From: Garcia nutans | Lineage: Eukaryota > Streptophyta > Magnoliopsida > Malpighiales > Euphorbiaceae | Length of the DNA: 64,000 nt | Direction of reading: 5' to 3' | Assembly (NCBI GenBank): GCA_947685225.1 | Contig: CANTUV010000024.1 | Span: 20,912,001 to 20,976,000, forward strand | Shown: positions 1 through 10,672 of the stretch, piece after piece | Layout: each line of letters opens with the position of its first letter | How positions within the stretch are numbered: the first letter of the stretch is position 1 | Program-made: the position numbers and the translations under genes | The notes under the pieces: model-generated | Databases searched by the model: none | Told to the model about the DNA's origin: nothing | Seen by the model: the letters and a program-made list of their open reading frames with translations, nothing else

Positions 1-297
1 TTTTATTTTTTTATTTTTTTATTAAATTAAAAGTTCTAATTTCCCTATTTCATTCAAAATTAATTTGTTTTTGAATTATTTTATTAATTTTGAATTTATA
101 AGATTTAACTACCAAAATACCCTTTTCTTTTAAAAAGTGTCGACTTTTATATGTTATGTATATTTTGCATATATATCATTTATATATATTCCACTTTTTC
201 ATTTAAAACCATTAATTTAATTTATCCTTTTAAATTATAATTTATTTTATCAAATTTTACAAAAATTAGAAATTTTAAAAAATTTTAGGATGTTACA
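1..297 (-). mobile_element. Element A, partial 3' LTR (Tekay-type chromovirus)
   Basis: AT-rich sequence ending at 297 in GGATGTTACA, so on the minus strand the LTR begins TGTAACATCC. It aligns over its full visible length with the high-coordinate end of the complete LTR at 33445-36417. A polypurine tract lies immediately beside it at 298-316, which identifies it as the 3' LTR. The rest of the LTR is outside the window to the left. Orientation and identity are seen directly; assignment to element A follows from the shared LTR sequence and from the continuity of the integrase across insertion B. Confidence 0.85.
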
Positions 298-316
298 ATT
301 CTCTCCCCCTAAAAAA
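298..316 (-). other. Polypurine tract of element A
   Basis: On the minus strand this reads as a run of A followed by AGGGGGAGAGAAT and then the LTR start TGTAACATCC. The upstream context TTCGAGGACAAAATTT is also found beside the PPT of element G (7831-7862). It would prime plus-strand DNA synthesis during reverse transcription. Confidence 0.85.
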
Positions 317-393
317 AATTTTGTCCTCGAAATTACCTGTCCTCAAGTCTGGAACAAATGGGAAAACTGACTCTGCATCGCCTGCTCACTTTT

Positions 394-1403
394 TCATGTC
401 GCTTCCTCAGTGGCATGATTCCTCCAAAGGACTTTCACAAGTGGCACCCTCTTATTCCTCAATTCTTTAACCTCTCGTGCTAAAATCGCCACTTGTTCTT
501 CCTCGTAAGTCAGATATGGACTCACCTCAATGGACTCCACTGACAAGATATGAGATGGGTCAGACCTGTATCTCTGAAGCATCAAGAACTGGAAAACATT
601 ATGTATTCGATCCAACTTAGACGGCAAAGCTAGTCTATAAGCCACTGGACCAACTCTTTCCAACACCTCATATGGTCCTATGAAATGAGGACTCAACTTC
701 CCTTTGCAGCCAAATCTCAAAATCTTCTTCCATGGAGACATCTTCAGAAATACTTTTATCTCCCACACTGAACTCTATGCCTCTTCTCTTTAAATTTGTA
801 TAGGATTTCTGTTGGTCTAAAGCTGCTTTCAAATGACCCCGAATCACCTTCACTTTCTCCTCTGTTTCCTTAAACAAATTGGGACCAACCAGTTTACCTT
901 CTCCAACTTCATCCCAACACAAAGGTGTCTTGCGTCTCCTGCCATATAAAGCCTCATAAGAAGTCATCCCAATACTCGACTGATAACTGTTGTTATAAGC
1001 AAACTCAATTAATGGCAAAAATATGTCCCAATTATCGGTAAAATCAATGATACAGCTCCTCAACATATCCTCTAGAAGCTGTATCACTCTCTCTGACTGT
1101 CCATCTATCTGAGGATGGAAAGCAGTACTAAAAGGCAATCGAGAACCCAAAGCATTATACAAACTCTTCCTAAACCACGAAGTAAACTAGGGATCTATAT
1201 CTGACACCAAACAAACTGGGACTCTATGCAACCTGACTATTTCATTGATATACAGCTCAACCAACCTCTCAAGAGAATAATCCATCCGAACTGGAAGAAA
1301 ATGAGCTGTCTTCATCATCTGATCAATTATCACCCAGATTGTATCATGTTTCTTCTAAGTCAAAGGTAGTCCAGTCACAAAATCTGTTGTCAGTTGCTTC
1401 CAT
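394..1403 (-). pseudogene. Element A pol, 3' part: integrase core and C-terminal chromodomain-like end
   Basis: This is the downstream half of a Gypsy integrase, read from 1403 towards 394. The first catalytic Asp lies in TTDFVTGLP (codon at 1384-1382), the second in LVSDIDP (about 1199-1201), and the Glu in DGQSERVIQ near 1090. A GPY/F module (FIGPYEVLERVGPVAYRLALP region, about 690-610) and a C-terminal VPLVKVLWRNH..EEAT segment follow, as in chromovirus integrases. In-frame TAG codons at 1355-1357 and 1187-1189 and a frame change near 760 show that it is dead. The upstream half is at 29694-30074, separated by insertion B; joining the two sides restores an uninterrupted PEWKWKQL-type reading across the target site. 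Confidence 0.9.
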
Positions 1404-2322
1404 TGTAACACCCTTATACCCTATATACGCACAATACATATTTTCAACATATGTAAAATATGCATAGACGGTATAAAAATGTCACAGACTGATTTAATAA
1501 AAATTTTCACATTTCTGTTTTAAGATTTCAAATACTAATATATAAAATAAATAGTATATAAATATTCTTTGCTTGTTATAGGAATCCAAAATAAATATTT
1601 TATATGAAAATCTCTGGGAAAAATTTGCCAGAGTTTTGTTTATAATTTGAACGTTTCCAAAATTCAACAAAACACAACATGCATAAAACAAACACTCCAA
1701 ATAAAATCAATTCACCAATTCACCAATACTTCTCAATTTCTCCATATTTTCTCAAAATACTTATATATAGGTATATATATATCAACATTATATATAAAAT
1801 CCCATCTTATACAAAATTATTCAAATCATTCTTTACAATTTACAATATATGCTTCAAAAACATATCATAACATACATAATATCAAAAATGTACATGCTGG
1901 CAACTGGCTCTGATCTTGATGTACCCAAAACAACTCTTCAAGCTTAATAAATATAAACCTAGACCCGATCAGGTCTAGTAAAACTCTCCGGCTCTACCAA
2001 AATGTCCATGACACCAGCACGACGAAATACAATCGGGGTAAGCCGAAGCCTAGTGGTGCAAACTTTGATAATAATAAAAATGTAAAGTAATGCCAATGCA
2101 CAATGCATATAGAGGTCACATCATTTCACTTTATTATATTTTTCAAATATTTCATACTCACAACTCATAACATTATATTGCTCAATTGTATCACAATTCA
2201 TAATTCAAGTTAAAGCAAAGACAAGCATGGGCCCAAAAAGGATCTAATATGCTATTCAAATTTCAGAGTTACTGCTTTGGTCCATAATGACACCATGTGT
2301 CTAGCCCATAGGCAATATATAT
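1404..2322 (-). mobile_element. Element B 3' LTR, segment 1
   Basis: It starts TGTAACACCC at 1404, which is the minus-strand 3' end (...GGGTGTTACA). It aligns with 19335-20257 and 33445-34330. It is interrupted at 2322 by element G and resumes at 13282/13287. A degenerate form of the conserved LTR hairpin is seen at 2038-2053. Short ORFs here (for example 1494-1700) have no recognisable family and are not called as genes. Confidence 0.85.
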
Positions 2323-2599
2323 TGCAATATCCCAAAATGTACCCTAGAAGTTTTGAGATAATTGTTGTTATGTTTGAATCAAATGTATATGTGTAGTGGA
2401 AAAGGAAAGAATGTATAGAGAAAATGTATATGTTGTGTATATGGCAAGATATATAACATATATGTTGGTCAAATGGTGGGTCAAGGGAAGAAGATATTTA
2501 ATTTTTGATTTGTGAAATTACTAAAAAGGGTATGTTAATGAAATGAAGTTAAATTATAATGAAAAGGGTATTTAAGTAATTTTCATTTTTGAATTGCTT

Positions 2600-2614
2600 G
2601 GTGGAGATTTAAAG
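2600..2614 (+). promoter_or_regulatory. Candidate core promoter box in element G LTR
   Basis: GGTGGAGATTTAAAG is followed by a pyrimidine-rich patch (TTTTCTTCATTTCTCC and so on). The same box recurs at 8857-8871 (H), 60853-60867 (J) and, on minus, 28139-28125 (I), always followed by a C/T-rich stretch. TTTAAA could act as the TATA element. This is inference from conservation; no transcription start is shown by the sequence. Confidence 0.5.
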
Positions 2615-3107
2615 AGAAGAGAATTTTGACTTTTCTTCATTTCTCCTTCTTTCCTTTCTCCATGGTTGGCCGGCCACCCAAAGCAAGAGAGAGCAAGATT
2701 ATGTTTTGATGTTCAAGCTCAAAATTAAAGGAGTTTTCAAGTGATTAAGTGAAAGTTCAAGAAGTTTTATTATTTTGGTAAGTCCTCTTTCTTGATTTCT
2801 TTTGTTATTTGAAGTTGTGTAAAAGTTTGATTGTTGATATTTGGAAATAGGGTTGTGTGAATTGTAATATGTTGGAATATGGTTGATTTAATTGATTATG
2901 GTGTTGGTTTTGATTTGAAGGAAGTAAGTTAAGTTGATGTTGGTTTTGAAAGTGTTTGTGTTGAAATTGTATTAGGGTTTTTGAGTTGGTAAGTGTTGTT
3001 AATGTTAAGTTTGGGTTATTATTTTTGTTAGTCTTCATGATTTTTGGGTTTGATGGAGTTAGAAGCTTGGAATACATGTTTTGGTCAAAGGCAGTAGCAT
3101 TTGGGAT

Positions 3108-3236
3108 GCCACGCCCGTGGCCTTGATTGCCATGGCCGTGGCCAATTGTAGCCATGGCCGTGGAGGTTTGGTGCAAAGGAGGCATAAGTGATTTCTAACC
3201 CACGCCCGTGGGGGTTGAGGTGGCCACGGCCGTGGG
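3108..3236 (+). repeat. GC palindrome cluster (CCACGGCCGTGG type), element G 5' LTR
   Basis: Five palindromic units lie in 130 bp: CCACGCCCGTGG near 3109-3120, CCATGGCCGTGG at 3130-3141 and 3152-3163, CCCACGCCCGTGGG at 3199-3212 and CCACGGCCGTGGG near 3224-3236. The surrounding LTR is strongly AT-rich. Variants differ mainly by C-to-T changes at CG. Equivalent clusters are at 9445-9643 and 11647-11777. Confidence 0.9.
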
Positions 3237-3345
3237 TTATTTCATGTATTGTTGAGTTGTAATTTGTGATCTAAAGGTCTAAGAGGAAGTTAACAAGTGA
3301 TAAATTGTGTTGGAATTGATGTGGTTCATCATTGTTTTGGTTTAG

Positions 3346-3433
3346 GTTGTAAAGAAGGTGATTTGCCCTTATTTGAGAAGTGAAGAGTTCTTGGGAAAAA
3401 GAAGTGAATAGAGTTGTTTAAGTGGTGCTTAAG
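3346..3433 (+). other. Exon-like block in element G LTR (AG|88 nt|GTAAGT)
   Basis: The sequence TTTAG ends at 3345 and GTAAGTAC begins at 3434. Homologous blocks of 86-100 nt with the same borders are present in H (9755-9841), J (61764-61851), I (27170-27085, minus) and A (35148-35049, minus). Together with an upstream donor at 2778 this looks like a spliced leader exon. Splicing is inferred. Confidence 0.4.
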
Positions 3434-3863
3434 GTAAGTACAAACCTTGCATTTTTGCATACATTCATGTGAACATTGATGATGCATATGAATAATGTTA
3501 TATTGTGTACAATGTGGAATATAATGTGAACATTGATGATGCATATGAATAATGTTATGTTGTGTACAAGGTGGAACATAATGTGAACATTGATGATGCA
3601 TATAAATAATGTTATGTTGTGTACAATGTAGGACATAATGTGAACATTGATGATGTATATGAATTACCTTAATGGGAGTTGAGACATAAAGAGATGTGAA
3701 ATTTATGTGATGAGTTATAATGATGTGAATGATATGATTGAAGCATGCTTAGATGATATGATTGAATATTGATATGTTTGTTATGTTAATGTAAGAGAGG
3801 TTGTATATTATAATGATGAAAATGAAAATGAAATGAATTGAGAAAGAAATGTTTAAAGAGATA

Positions 3864-4716
3864 AAGGATGCATATGATTGGTGGAAGACAGTGCCCCATG
3901 CTATGGATGATCCACCAACATTATCCTATGATGATTTCCTACGGGAGTTTGAGTTGAAATATACTCGGAGGGACTATAATGATATGAAAAAGATGGAATT
4001 TCTGACCTTGAGGCAAGATCACCGGACTGTAACAGAATATGAGTTAGAATTCATCCAGTTGAGCCATTACGCTAGGGGGGATTATCTCTGACAAGATTGA
4101 CCGGTGTAGAAGGTTTGAGGAGGGATTGAGACCCTCAATTATGTGTATTGTGGCTGGCTCTAGATATCAGGATTTCTCTCAGCTGGTTGCAGCGGCTAGA
4201 GGTGTGGAGAGAGCTCAAGGTATAGCAGCAGCTGTTTCTGAAGAGGAGATCAGGGTTAGGAGACCCCAGTTTGAGGCAGGGTCTTCATCTGTGAAGAGAG
4301 GCAGGGCAGTTTTGCTCCTAGGATCAGTAGGAGTCAGAGGCAGGTTGGTAGGTCAGTTCAGCTTCAGAGACCGAGATCGAGACCTAAAGTTTCAGTAGCG
4401 AGTGCTCCTACTCCACTAGTTAAGAGATCCACTCCACCTGTTTGTGTTCAGTGTGGTGGAATACATAGGGGTGCTTGTTGGAAGAATAGTGGACCAGCTG
4501 TATGCTTCAGATGTGGATCTCCTGATCATTTTGTTAGAGAGTGTCCAGAGATGCAGGAGCAGAGGCCAGCAGATTCTGCAGTTTCTCGACCTAGTGTCAG
4601 AGGTGGTCGAGGGAGCAGAGTTTTAGCAGAGGGGGTAGACCTGGGTATAGCCAGAGAGGAGGATCTTCTTCCAGGGATACTAGGCCAGATGAGGCTGGGC
4701 CTTCTCAATGGGTATA
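3864..4716 (+). pseudogene. Element G gag remnant (C-terminal half with two zinc knuckles)
   Basis: It begins abruptly at KDAYDWWKTVPHAMDD, the middle of the Gag capsid region seen complete in elements I and A, because the N-terminal half was deleted with the PBS. The capsid continues to FELKYTRRDYND and RTVTEYELEFIQLSHYA, where an extra base in a G run near 4078 shifts the frame. The frame later resumes with RPSIMCIVAGSRYQDFSQLVAAARGVERAQ. Two zinc-binding motifs are visible in the next frame: CVQCGGIHRGACW (4442-4480) and the CCHC knuckle CFRCGSPDHFVREC (about 4504-4545). At least two frameshifts make it non-functional. Confidence 0.85.
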
Positions 4717-4717
4717 T

Positions 4718-7700
4718 GTGATGCAAAGACAACCAGATGCTTCAGCAGTCATTGCTGGTACTTTCTCTTTATTTGGCATTTCAGTTCTTGCTTTAATTGA
4801 TCCAGGTTCTACTCATTCATATATTAATGCATCTGTGTTGCCTGTGTCTGACTTGCATGCTGAGTCCCTAGGATTTGATGTGTTGGTGACAAATCCGTTA
4901 GGGCATAGTGTGATTGTTAGCAAGGTGCACTGAGATAGTGCAGTTGTGGTTCAAGATGAAGAGTTTCATGGAGATTTGATTGAAATGCCTTTTAAAGAGT
5001 ATGATTTGATTTTGGGCATGGACTGTTTGTCTAGACATGGAGCTGTAGTAGATTGTCAAAAGAAATGTGTCACTTTGAGAACTAGTGATGGTAGGAATGT
5101 GATGGTGTCTAGTGAGCAGAGACAGCTTGCATCCTTATTTGTATCAGCTGTAACAGCTAGAAGGTTGATTAGGAAAGGGTGTGATGCTTACCTTGCTCAT
5201 GTTGTGGATACTAGAGTAAGGGGTTCTCAACTTGATGATATAACCATAGTTGTAGAATTTCCAGATGTGTTTCCAGAGGAGTTGCCAGGGTTGCCTCCTG
5301 AGAGAGAGATTGAGTTTGGTATCGAATTGTTGCCTGGTACCACTCCCATCTCTATCACTCCTTATCGCATGGCACCTGATGAATTGAGAGAGTTGAAGGT
5401 GCAGTTACAGGAGTTGTTGGATAAAGGATTTATTTGCCCCAGTGTGTCTCCATGGGGAGCTCCTGTGTGGTTTGTGAAGAAGAAGGATGGTACCATGAGG
5501 TTATGCATTGATTATAGGCAATTGAACAGAGTGACTATCAAGAATAAATATCCTTTGAATAGAATTGATGATCTCTTTGATCAATTGAAGGGAGCAGCAA
5601 TGTTTTCAAAGATTGATTTGAGATCAGGGTACCATCAGTTGAGGGTTAGAACAGAAGACGTTTCTAAGACAGCTTTTCGTACAAGGTATGGGCATTATGA
5701 GTTTTTAGTGATGCCTATTGGATTGACGAATACACCTGCAGCTTTTATGGATTTGATGAATGGGGTGTTCAGGCCCTATTTGGATCAATTTGTGGTGGTT
5801 TTCATTGATGATATTTTGATGTATTCATGTAATGAAGAGGAGCATGACAAGCATTTGCGGATTGTGTTGCAAATTTTGAGAGAGAAGTAATTGTATGCTA
5901 AGCTGTCGAAGTGTGAGTTTTGGCTTGACCAAGTGACTTTTCTGGGTCATGTAGTTTCAGCAGATGGTATAAGAGTCGATCCAAGTAAAGTTGAAGCTAT
6001 TTTGAATTGGAGTCCACTAAAGTCTGTGACTGAAGTTAGAAGTTTTCTGGGTTTGGCAGGCTATTACAGATGATTTATAAATGGTTTTTTCTTTGATAGC
6101 TACTCCACTCACCAGATTGCTTCGGAAGGGAGTTAAATTTGTGTGGACGGATCAGTGTTAAGCTAGCTTTGAGCAGTTGAAGGAATTGTTGACTCAAGCA
6201 CCTGTTCTTACTTTACCCGTGGAAGATAAACCATATGTGATTTATAGTGATGTTTCACATAATGGTTTAGGGTGTGTTTTGATGCAAGAGGGTAAAGTTA
6301 TAGCTTATGCTTCTCGACAATTGAAGCCGCATGAGCTTAACTATTCGACTCATGTTTTAGAATTTGCGACCATAGTGTTTGCTTTAAAGATTATGATTGC
6401 TTAATTGATTATCATCCGGGTAAGGCAAATGTTATGGCTGATGCTTTGAGTCGGAAGTCTTTGGCAGGATTGACTGTTTATTCGCTCTCATTGCTTGTTG
6501 AGTTGAGAGCGTTGCATGTTAGATTTGTATCTTGTGATGATGGTGCATTATTGGCTCAATTGCAGTTGAGGCCAGTATTGTTAGATCAGATTAAGGAGGC
6601 TCAGATGACTGATGAGAAAATTCAAAAGATTGTTTCAGATTGTCAAAAAGGTGAGAGCCGAGATTTTCTTGTGAAAGGTGATGGTAGTCTTTGGTTCAAG
6701 GATAGGTTATGTGTACCTGATGATGCTAATTTAAGAAGGAATATTTTAGAGGAAGCACACCAATCGAGTTCTGCTATGCATCCGGATAGTACAAAGATGT
6801 ACCATGATTTGAGACAGTATTATTGGTGGTCTGGTATAAAGAGAGACATAGCTGAATTTGTGTCTAAATGTCTTACTTGCCAGAGGGTAAAAGCTGAGCA
6901 TCAAGTTCTGACAGAATTGCTTCAACCTTTAACAGTGCCTAATGGAAATGGGAGAGAGTGGCAATGGATTTTGTATCTGGTTTGCCATTGACTCAGAGAA
7001 AACATGATGCTATTTGGGTGATTGTTGATAGATTGACAAAGACAGCTCACTTTCTTTCGGTTCGGATGAATTATTCTCTTGAGAAGTTGGCTGAGCTGTA
7101 TATCCATGAGATTATGAAGTTGTATGGAGTCCCAATTTCGTTAGTGTCAGATCGAGATCCCCGGTTCACTTCAAGGTTCTGGAAGAGTTTACAGAGTGCT
7201 TTGGATTCTCGACTACATTTAGCACTATTTTTCATTCACAGACAGATGGACAGTCAGAGAGGGTGATACAGATTATTGAGGATATGATGAGAAGCTGTGT
7301 TATTGATTTTTCTGGAAGTTGGGACAGATTTTTACCACTTGTGGAATTTGCTTATAACAATAGTCATCAATCCAGCATTGGAATGGCACCATTTGAGGCA
7401 TTGTATGGTAGACAGTGTAGAACGTCTCTAAGTTAGAATGAAACTGGTGAAAGTAAGTTAATTGGTCCTGATTTGGTTAGAGAGACTGAAGAGAAAGTAA
7501 AGATAATTTGGGATCGATTAAAAACAGCTTCAGACCGACAAAAATCTTATTCAGATTTGAAAAAAAGAGACATAGAATTTGATATTGGAGATAAAGTATT
7601 TTTTTTTAAAAAGTGTCTCCTTGGAAGAAAATCTTGAGATTTGGTCGGAGAGGAAAGCTAAGTCCTCGTTTCATTAGACCATATGAAGTTTTGGAAAGAA

Positions 7701-7790
7701 TTGAGAAATAAGAAAGTGCCATTGGTAAAGGTTCTATGGAAGAATCATGGGAGAGAAGAAGTAACTTGAGAAAGCAAGCAATGCAAGATC
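4718..7790 (+). pseudogene. Element G pol remnant (protease, RT, RNase H, integrase)
   Basis: The domains run in chromovirus order. Protease has LIDPGSTHSYI (about 4794-4827) and the DLILGMD segment (about 5005-5025). Reverse transcriptase spans about 5235-5990 with VVFIDDILMYS at about 5794-5826. The RNase H start YSDVSHNGLGCVLMQ is at about 6244. The integrase zinc finger is at about 6750-6890 (H..H..CLTC), the core begins at MDFVSGLP (6961), then LVSDRDPRF, DGQSERVIQ and the C-terminal VPLVKVLWKNH. Stops at 4931, 5889, 6070 and 6160 all fit C-to-T changes in CGA or CAA codons. About 180 nt of RNase H is missing at about 6390, out of frame, and the GPY module is partly deleted near 7700. 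Confidence 0.9.
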
Positions 7791-7846
7791 AATATCCTCA
7801 ACTATTTCAGAGATAATATAAGGTAATTTCGAGGACGAAATTTCTT

Positions 7847-7862
7847 TTTAGAGGGGGAGAAT
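7847..7862 (+). other. Polypurine tract of element G
   Basis: TTAGAGGGGGAGAAT directly precedes the 3' LTR start TGTAATATCC at 7863. Upstream context TTTCGAGGACGAAATTTC matches that of element A on the other strand. Confidence 0.9.
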
Positions 7863-8604
7863 TGTAATATCCCAAAATGTACCCTAGAAGTTTTGAGATA
7901 ATTGTTGTTATGTTTGAATCAAATGTATATGTGTAGTGGGAAAGGAAAGAATGTATAGAGAAAATGTATATGTTGTGTATATGGCAAGATATATAACATA
8001 TATGTTGGTCAAATGGTGGGTCAAGGGAAGAAGATATTTAATTTTTGATTTGTGAAATTACTAAAAAGGGTATGTTAATGAAATGAAGTTAAATTATAAT
8101 GAAAAGGGTATTTAAGTAATTTTCATTTTTGAATTGCTTGGTGGAGATTTAAAGAGAAGAGAATTTTGACTTTTCTTCATTTCTCCTTCTTTCCTTTCTC
8201 CATGGTTGGCCGGCCACCCAAAGCAAGAGAGAGCAAGATTATGTTTTGATGTTCAAGCTCAAAATTAAAGGAGTTTTCAAGTGATTAAGTGAAAGTTCAA
8301 AAAGTTTTATTATTTTGGTAAGTCCTCTTTCTTGATTTCTTTTGTTATTTGAAGTTGTGTAAAAGTTTGATTGTTGATATTTGGAAATAGGGTTGTGTGA
8401 ATTGTAATATGTTGGAATATGGTTGATTTAATTGATTATGGTGTTGGTTTTGATTTGAAGGAAGTAAGTTAAGTTGATGTTGGTTTTGAAAGTGTTTGTG
8501 TTGAAATTGTATTAGGGTTTTTGAGTTGGTAAGTGTTGTTAATGTTAAGTTTGGGTTATTATTTTTGTTAGTCTTCCTGATTTTTGGGTTTGATGGAGTT
8601 AGAA
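7863..8604 (+). mobile_element. Element G 3' LTR, segment 1
   Basis: It is nearly identical to 2323-3064. It is interrupted after TAGAA (8600-8604) by solo LTR H and continues at 11599/11604. It contains the same core box, pyrimidine patch and GTAAGT donor as the 5' copy. Confidence 0.95.
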
Positions 8605-8856
8605 TGTAATATCCCGGAATAGACCCTAAGAGTTTTGGAGTTATTGTTGTTGTATTTGGATTTAATGTATATGTGTATATGGGTAATATAAAGATAATAT
8701 ATATAAGACATATACATATACATCATATATATACATGGGATATAAAATTGGTGTAGGGAAAGTGAATTGTATATATATTTGTATAATTAAGTAATAATAA
8801 TAATGATAATAAGGACAAAAAGAAAAGAGAAGAAGAAAGTCAAAGAAAGAATATGT

Positions 8857-8871
8857 GGTGGAGATTTAAAG
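8857..8871 (+). promoter_or_regulatory. Candidate core promoter box in solo LTR H
   Basis: GGTGGAGATTTAAAG, identical to 2600-2614 in G. Here the distance to the downstream pyrimidine-rich stretch (about 8997-9023) is enlarged by an expanded TTA/TA microsatellite. Confidence 0.45.
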
Positions 8872-8881
8872 TTTTAGTATT

Positions 8882-8883
<2 letters not shown>

Positions 8884-8926
<43 letters not shown>

Positions 8927-8938
8927 GTTATTGTTGTT

Positions 8939-8970
<32 letters not shown>
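8884..8970. repeat. TTA/TA microsatellite
   Basis: About 70 bp of TTA trinucleotide repeat followed by a TA dinucleotide run. It lies just after the candidate core promoter box of LTR H. ORFs translated across it are artefacts. Confidence 0.95.
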
Positions 8971-9029
8971 AGATAAGAACGGAAGAAGCAAGAAATTTCT
9001 TTCTTCTTCTGCCTCTTCTTCTTTGTGGT

Positions 9030-9035
9030 CGAGAG

Positions 9036-9072
<37 letters not shown>
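9030..9072. repeat. GA dinucleotide microsatellite
   Basis: A near-perfect GA repeat of about 43 bp, interrupted once by GCGA, lying just after the C/T-rich stretch of LTR H. GAGA tracts near plant promoters can bind BPC-family proteins; that role is only possible, not shown here. Confidence 0.9.
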
Positions 9073-9075
<3 letters not shown>

Positions 9076-9444
9076 ATTTTGAGAAGATTGAAGATTTTTA
9101 TTCAAGATTTGGCAAATAACCAAGTAAGTATTCATTCTTTTACATTGATTTCTATGGTTTGAGTTTGAATTTGATGTGGGTAGTTATGAGGATGATAATG
9201 AATTGTTGAGATTTGAGGTAGTTAATATGTTGAGATGATGATAGTGAAAGATTGAAAGATATATATAGATTTAAATGGTTATTTGTGAAGATGATGAAGG
9301 ATTAGTGAAATTGGTGGGTAAGGATTTAATATGTATTAGTTGGAGAATTGAATAATTGATGTATGATTGATGTATGTTTGTGTTTAATGGAGTTTAAAAC
9401 ATAGAATACATGTGTTTGGTCCGGAAACAGAGGTATTTTGGGTG

Positions 9445-9643
9445 CCACGCCCGTGGCTATTGGCTACCACGACCGTGGCCATTGGAAGCCATGGCCGTGG
9501 AGGTGTTGAACACAAGAAACAGATTCACTTTATATGTCACGGCCGTGGGGATTGGAAGGCCACGACCGTGGCCATTTTAGAGCATTTGGGCAGAATTGGT
9601 TGTTAAGCCACGCCCGTGGGGGAATGGTAGGCCACGGCCATGG
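9445..9643 (+). repeat. GC palindrome cluster in solo LTR H
   Basis: Seven units of CCACGCCCGTGG, CCACGACCGTGG, CCATGGCCGTGG, TCACGGCCGTGG and related forms lie in about 200 bp. The position within the LTR is the same as the cluster at 3108-3236 in G. Confidence 0.9.
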
Positions 9644-9754
9644 GGCCCTAGAGAGAGAAGTCGGTTTGTAATTTGTGATCTAAAGGTCTAGTATGTGATT
9701 AATCTAAGAATAATTGAATTGAGATTCATATATTTTATTATTTGAATGGAATAG

Positions 9755-9841
9755 GTTGTGAAGAAAATGGATGGCTCTAATTCAAGTGGTGAAGAGCAAT
9801 TGAAAAAGGAAGTGTGTAGTTTGGTGTAAGGGGTACATAAG
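9755..9841 (+). other. Exon-like block in solo LTR H
   Basis: 87 nt bounded by ATAG at 9751-9754 and GTAAGTAC at 9842. It is homologous to 3346-3433, with substantial internal divergence but kept splice-like borders. An upstream GTAAGT is at 9124. Confidence 0.4.
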
Positions 9842-10431
9842 GTAAGTACAAACCCTATTTGATTGAGTATGTTTATATACTCTTAGATCTTAACACATTT
9901 AGCTATAAATGTGTTAAGTAATCTATTATATTGTTGATGCTTATGAATAATGTAAATTGCTATGTATATATATATATTATTAATGAAATATGAAATGTGA
10001 AAAAGATGCTGATATGAGGAAATATGGCAAGTGAAAGATATGAGGATCATTAAAAGGTATGTGCAATATAATTTATTATAAATTGTAATACAATTGAGAT
10101 ATAAGGAGATGTGTGAAATTAATGTTATAAGCTATAATGATGTAAATGATATGATTGAAGCATGTTTATATGATATGTTTGTTTAATTGATATTCAATAT
10201 CATTGATGATATATATATATACTTGAATAATGAAGTGTTATATTGTGAAATGAAATGTGAAGCCATTGTGATTGGCTATGATGGTTCAATTGAGATAAAT
10301 GGGGCATGTTTGCCTATAATATGATGAGAATTGGAAATGGAATTGAGAATGAAATAATAAATGAATTGTGTGTGTGTCTAATATGTTATTCATTTTCAGA
10401 GTTTTGTTATTGGTGGCATGCCTAATGATAG

Positions 10432-10672
10432 TAACAATCTCTTGAAGTTAGGTTGGATTTGATCCTTGAAGGCAAGTTGGGTCGAAGTTTAACATGTTTT
10501 ACTCCCCTTGAAGCTTGGTTGGGTCTAATCCTTGAAGCCTAATTGAGATGTTACAACCCTTGAAGCTAGGTTGGATTGGTTCTTGAAGCCAAGTTGGGTT
10601 GATGCTTAGCATGCTTTGCTCCCCTTGAAGCTTGGTTGAACCTTAATCCTTGAAGCCTAGTTGGGATAATGA
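10432..10672 (+). repeat. Duplicated CTTGAAGC-TGGTTGGG cassette in solo LTR H
   Basis: Two copies of a unit of about 120 bp, each with alternating CTTGAAGCTTGGTTGG and CTTGAAGCCAAGTTGGG segments. The same cassette is in LTR J (62231-62455). In G, B, I and A a different repeat occupies this LTR position. Confidence 0.8.

Larger units (their letters stand above)
2323..3863 (+). mobile_element. Element G 5' LTR, truncated at its 3' end
   Basis: It matches 7863-8604 joined to 11604-12405 with few differences. It stops within ATAAA at about 3863 and runs directly into gag, so the last roughly 875 bp of the LTR, the PBS, the leader and the first part of gag are missing. Inside are a TTTAAA core-promoter candidate (2600-2614), a pyrimidine-rich stretch (2630-2660), GTAAGT donors at 2778 and 3434, and the GC palindrome cluster at 3108-3236. 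Confidence 0.9.

Noticed and set aside
1494..1913. Short ORFs on both strands (also 19446-19631)
   Set aside because: AT-rich LTR sequence of B; no domain, and reading frames are not conserved between the two LTR copies.
3329..3636. His/Cys-rich repeated ORFs (also 11869-12176)
   Set aside because: They arise from the ATGTGAACATTGATGATGCA repeat in the LTR of element G, opposite to its transcription, and appear identically in both LTR copies as expected for LTR sequence.
8853..9135. Leu-rich / Ile-rich ORFs
   Set aside because: Microsatellite translation (TTA and GA repeats).
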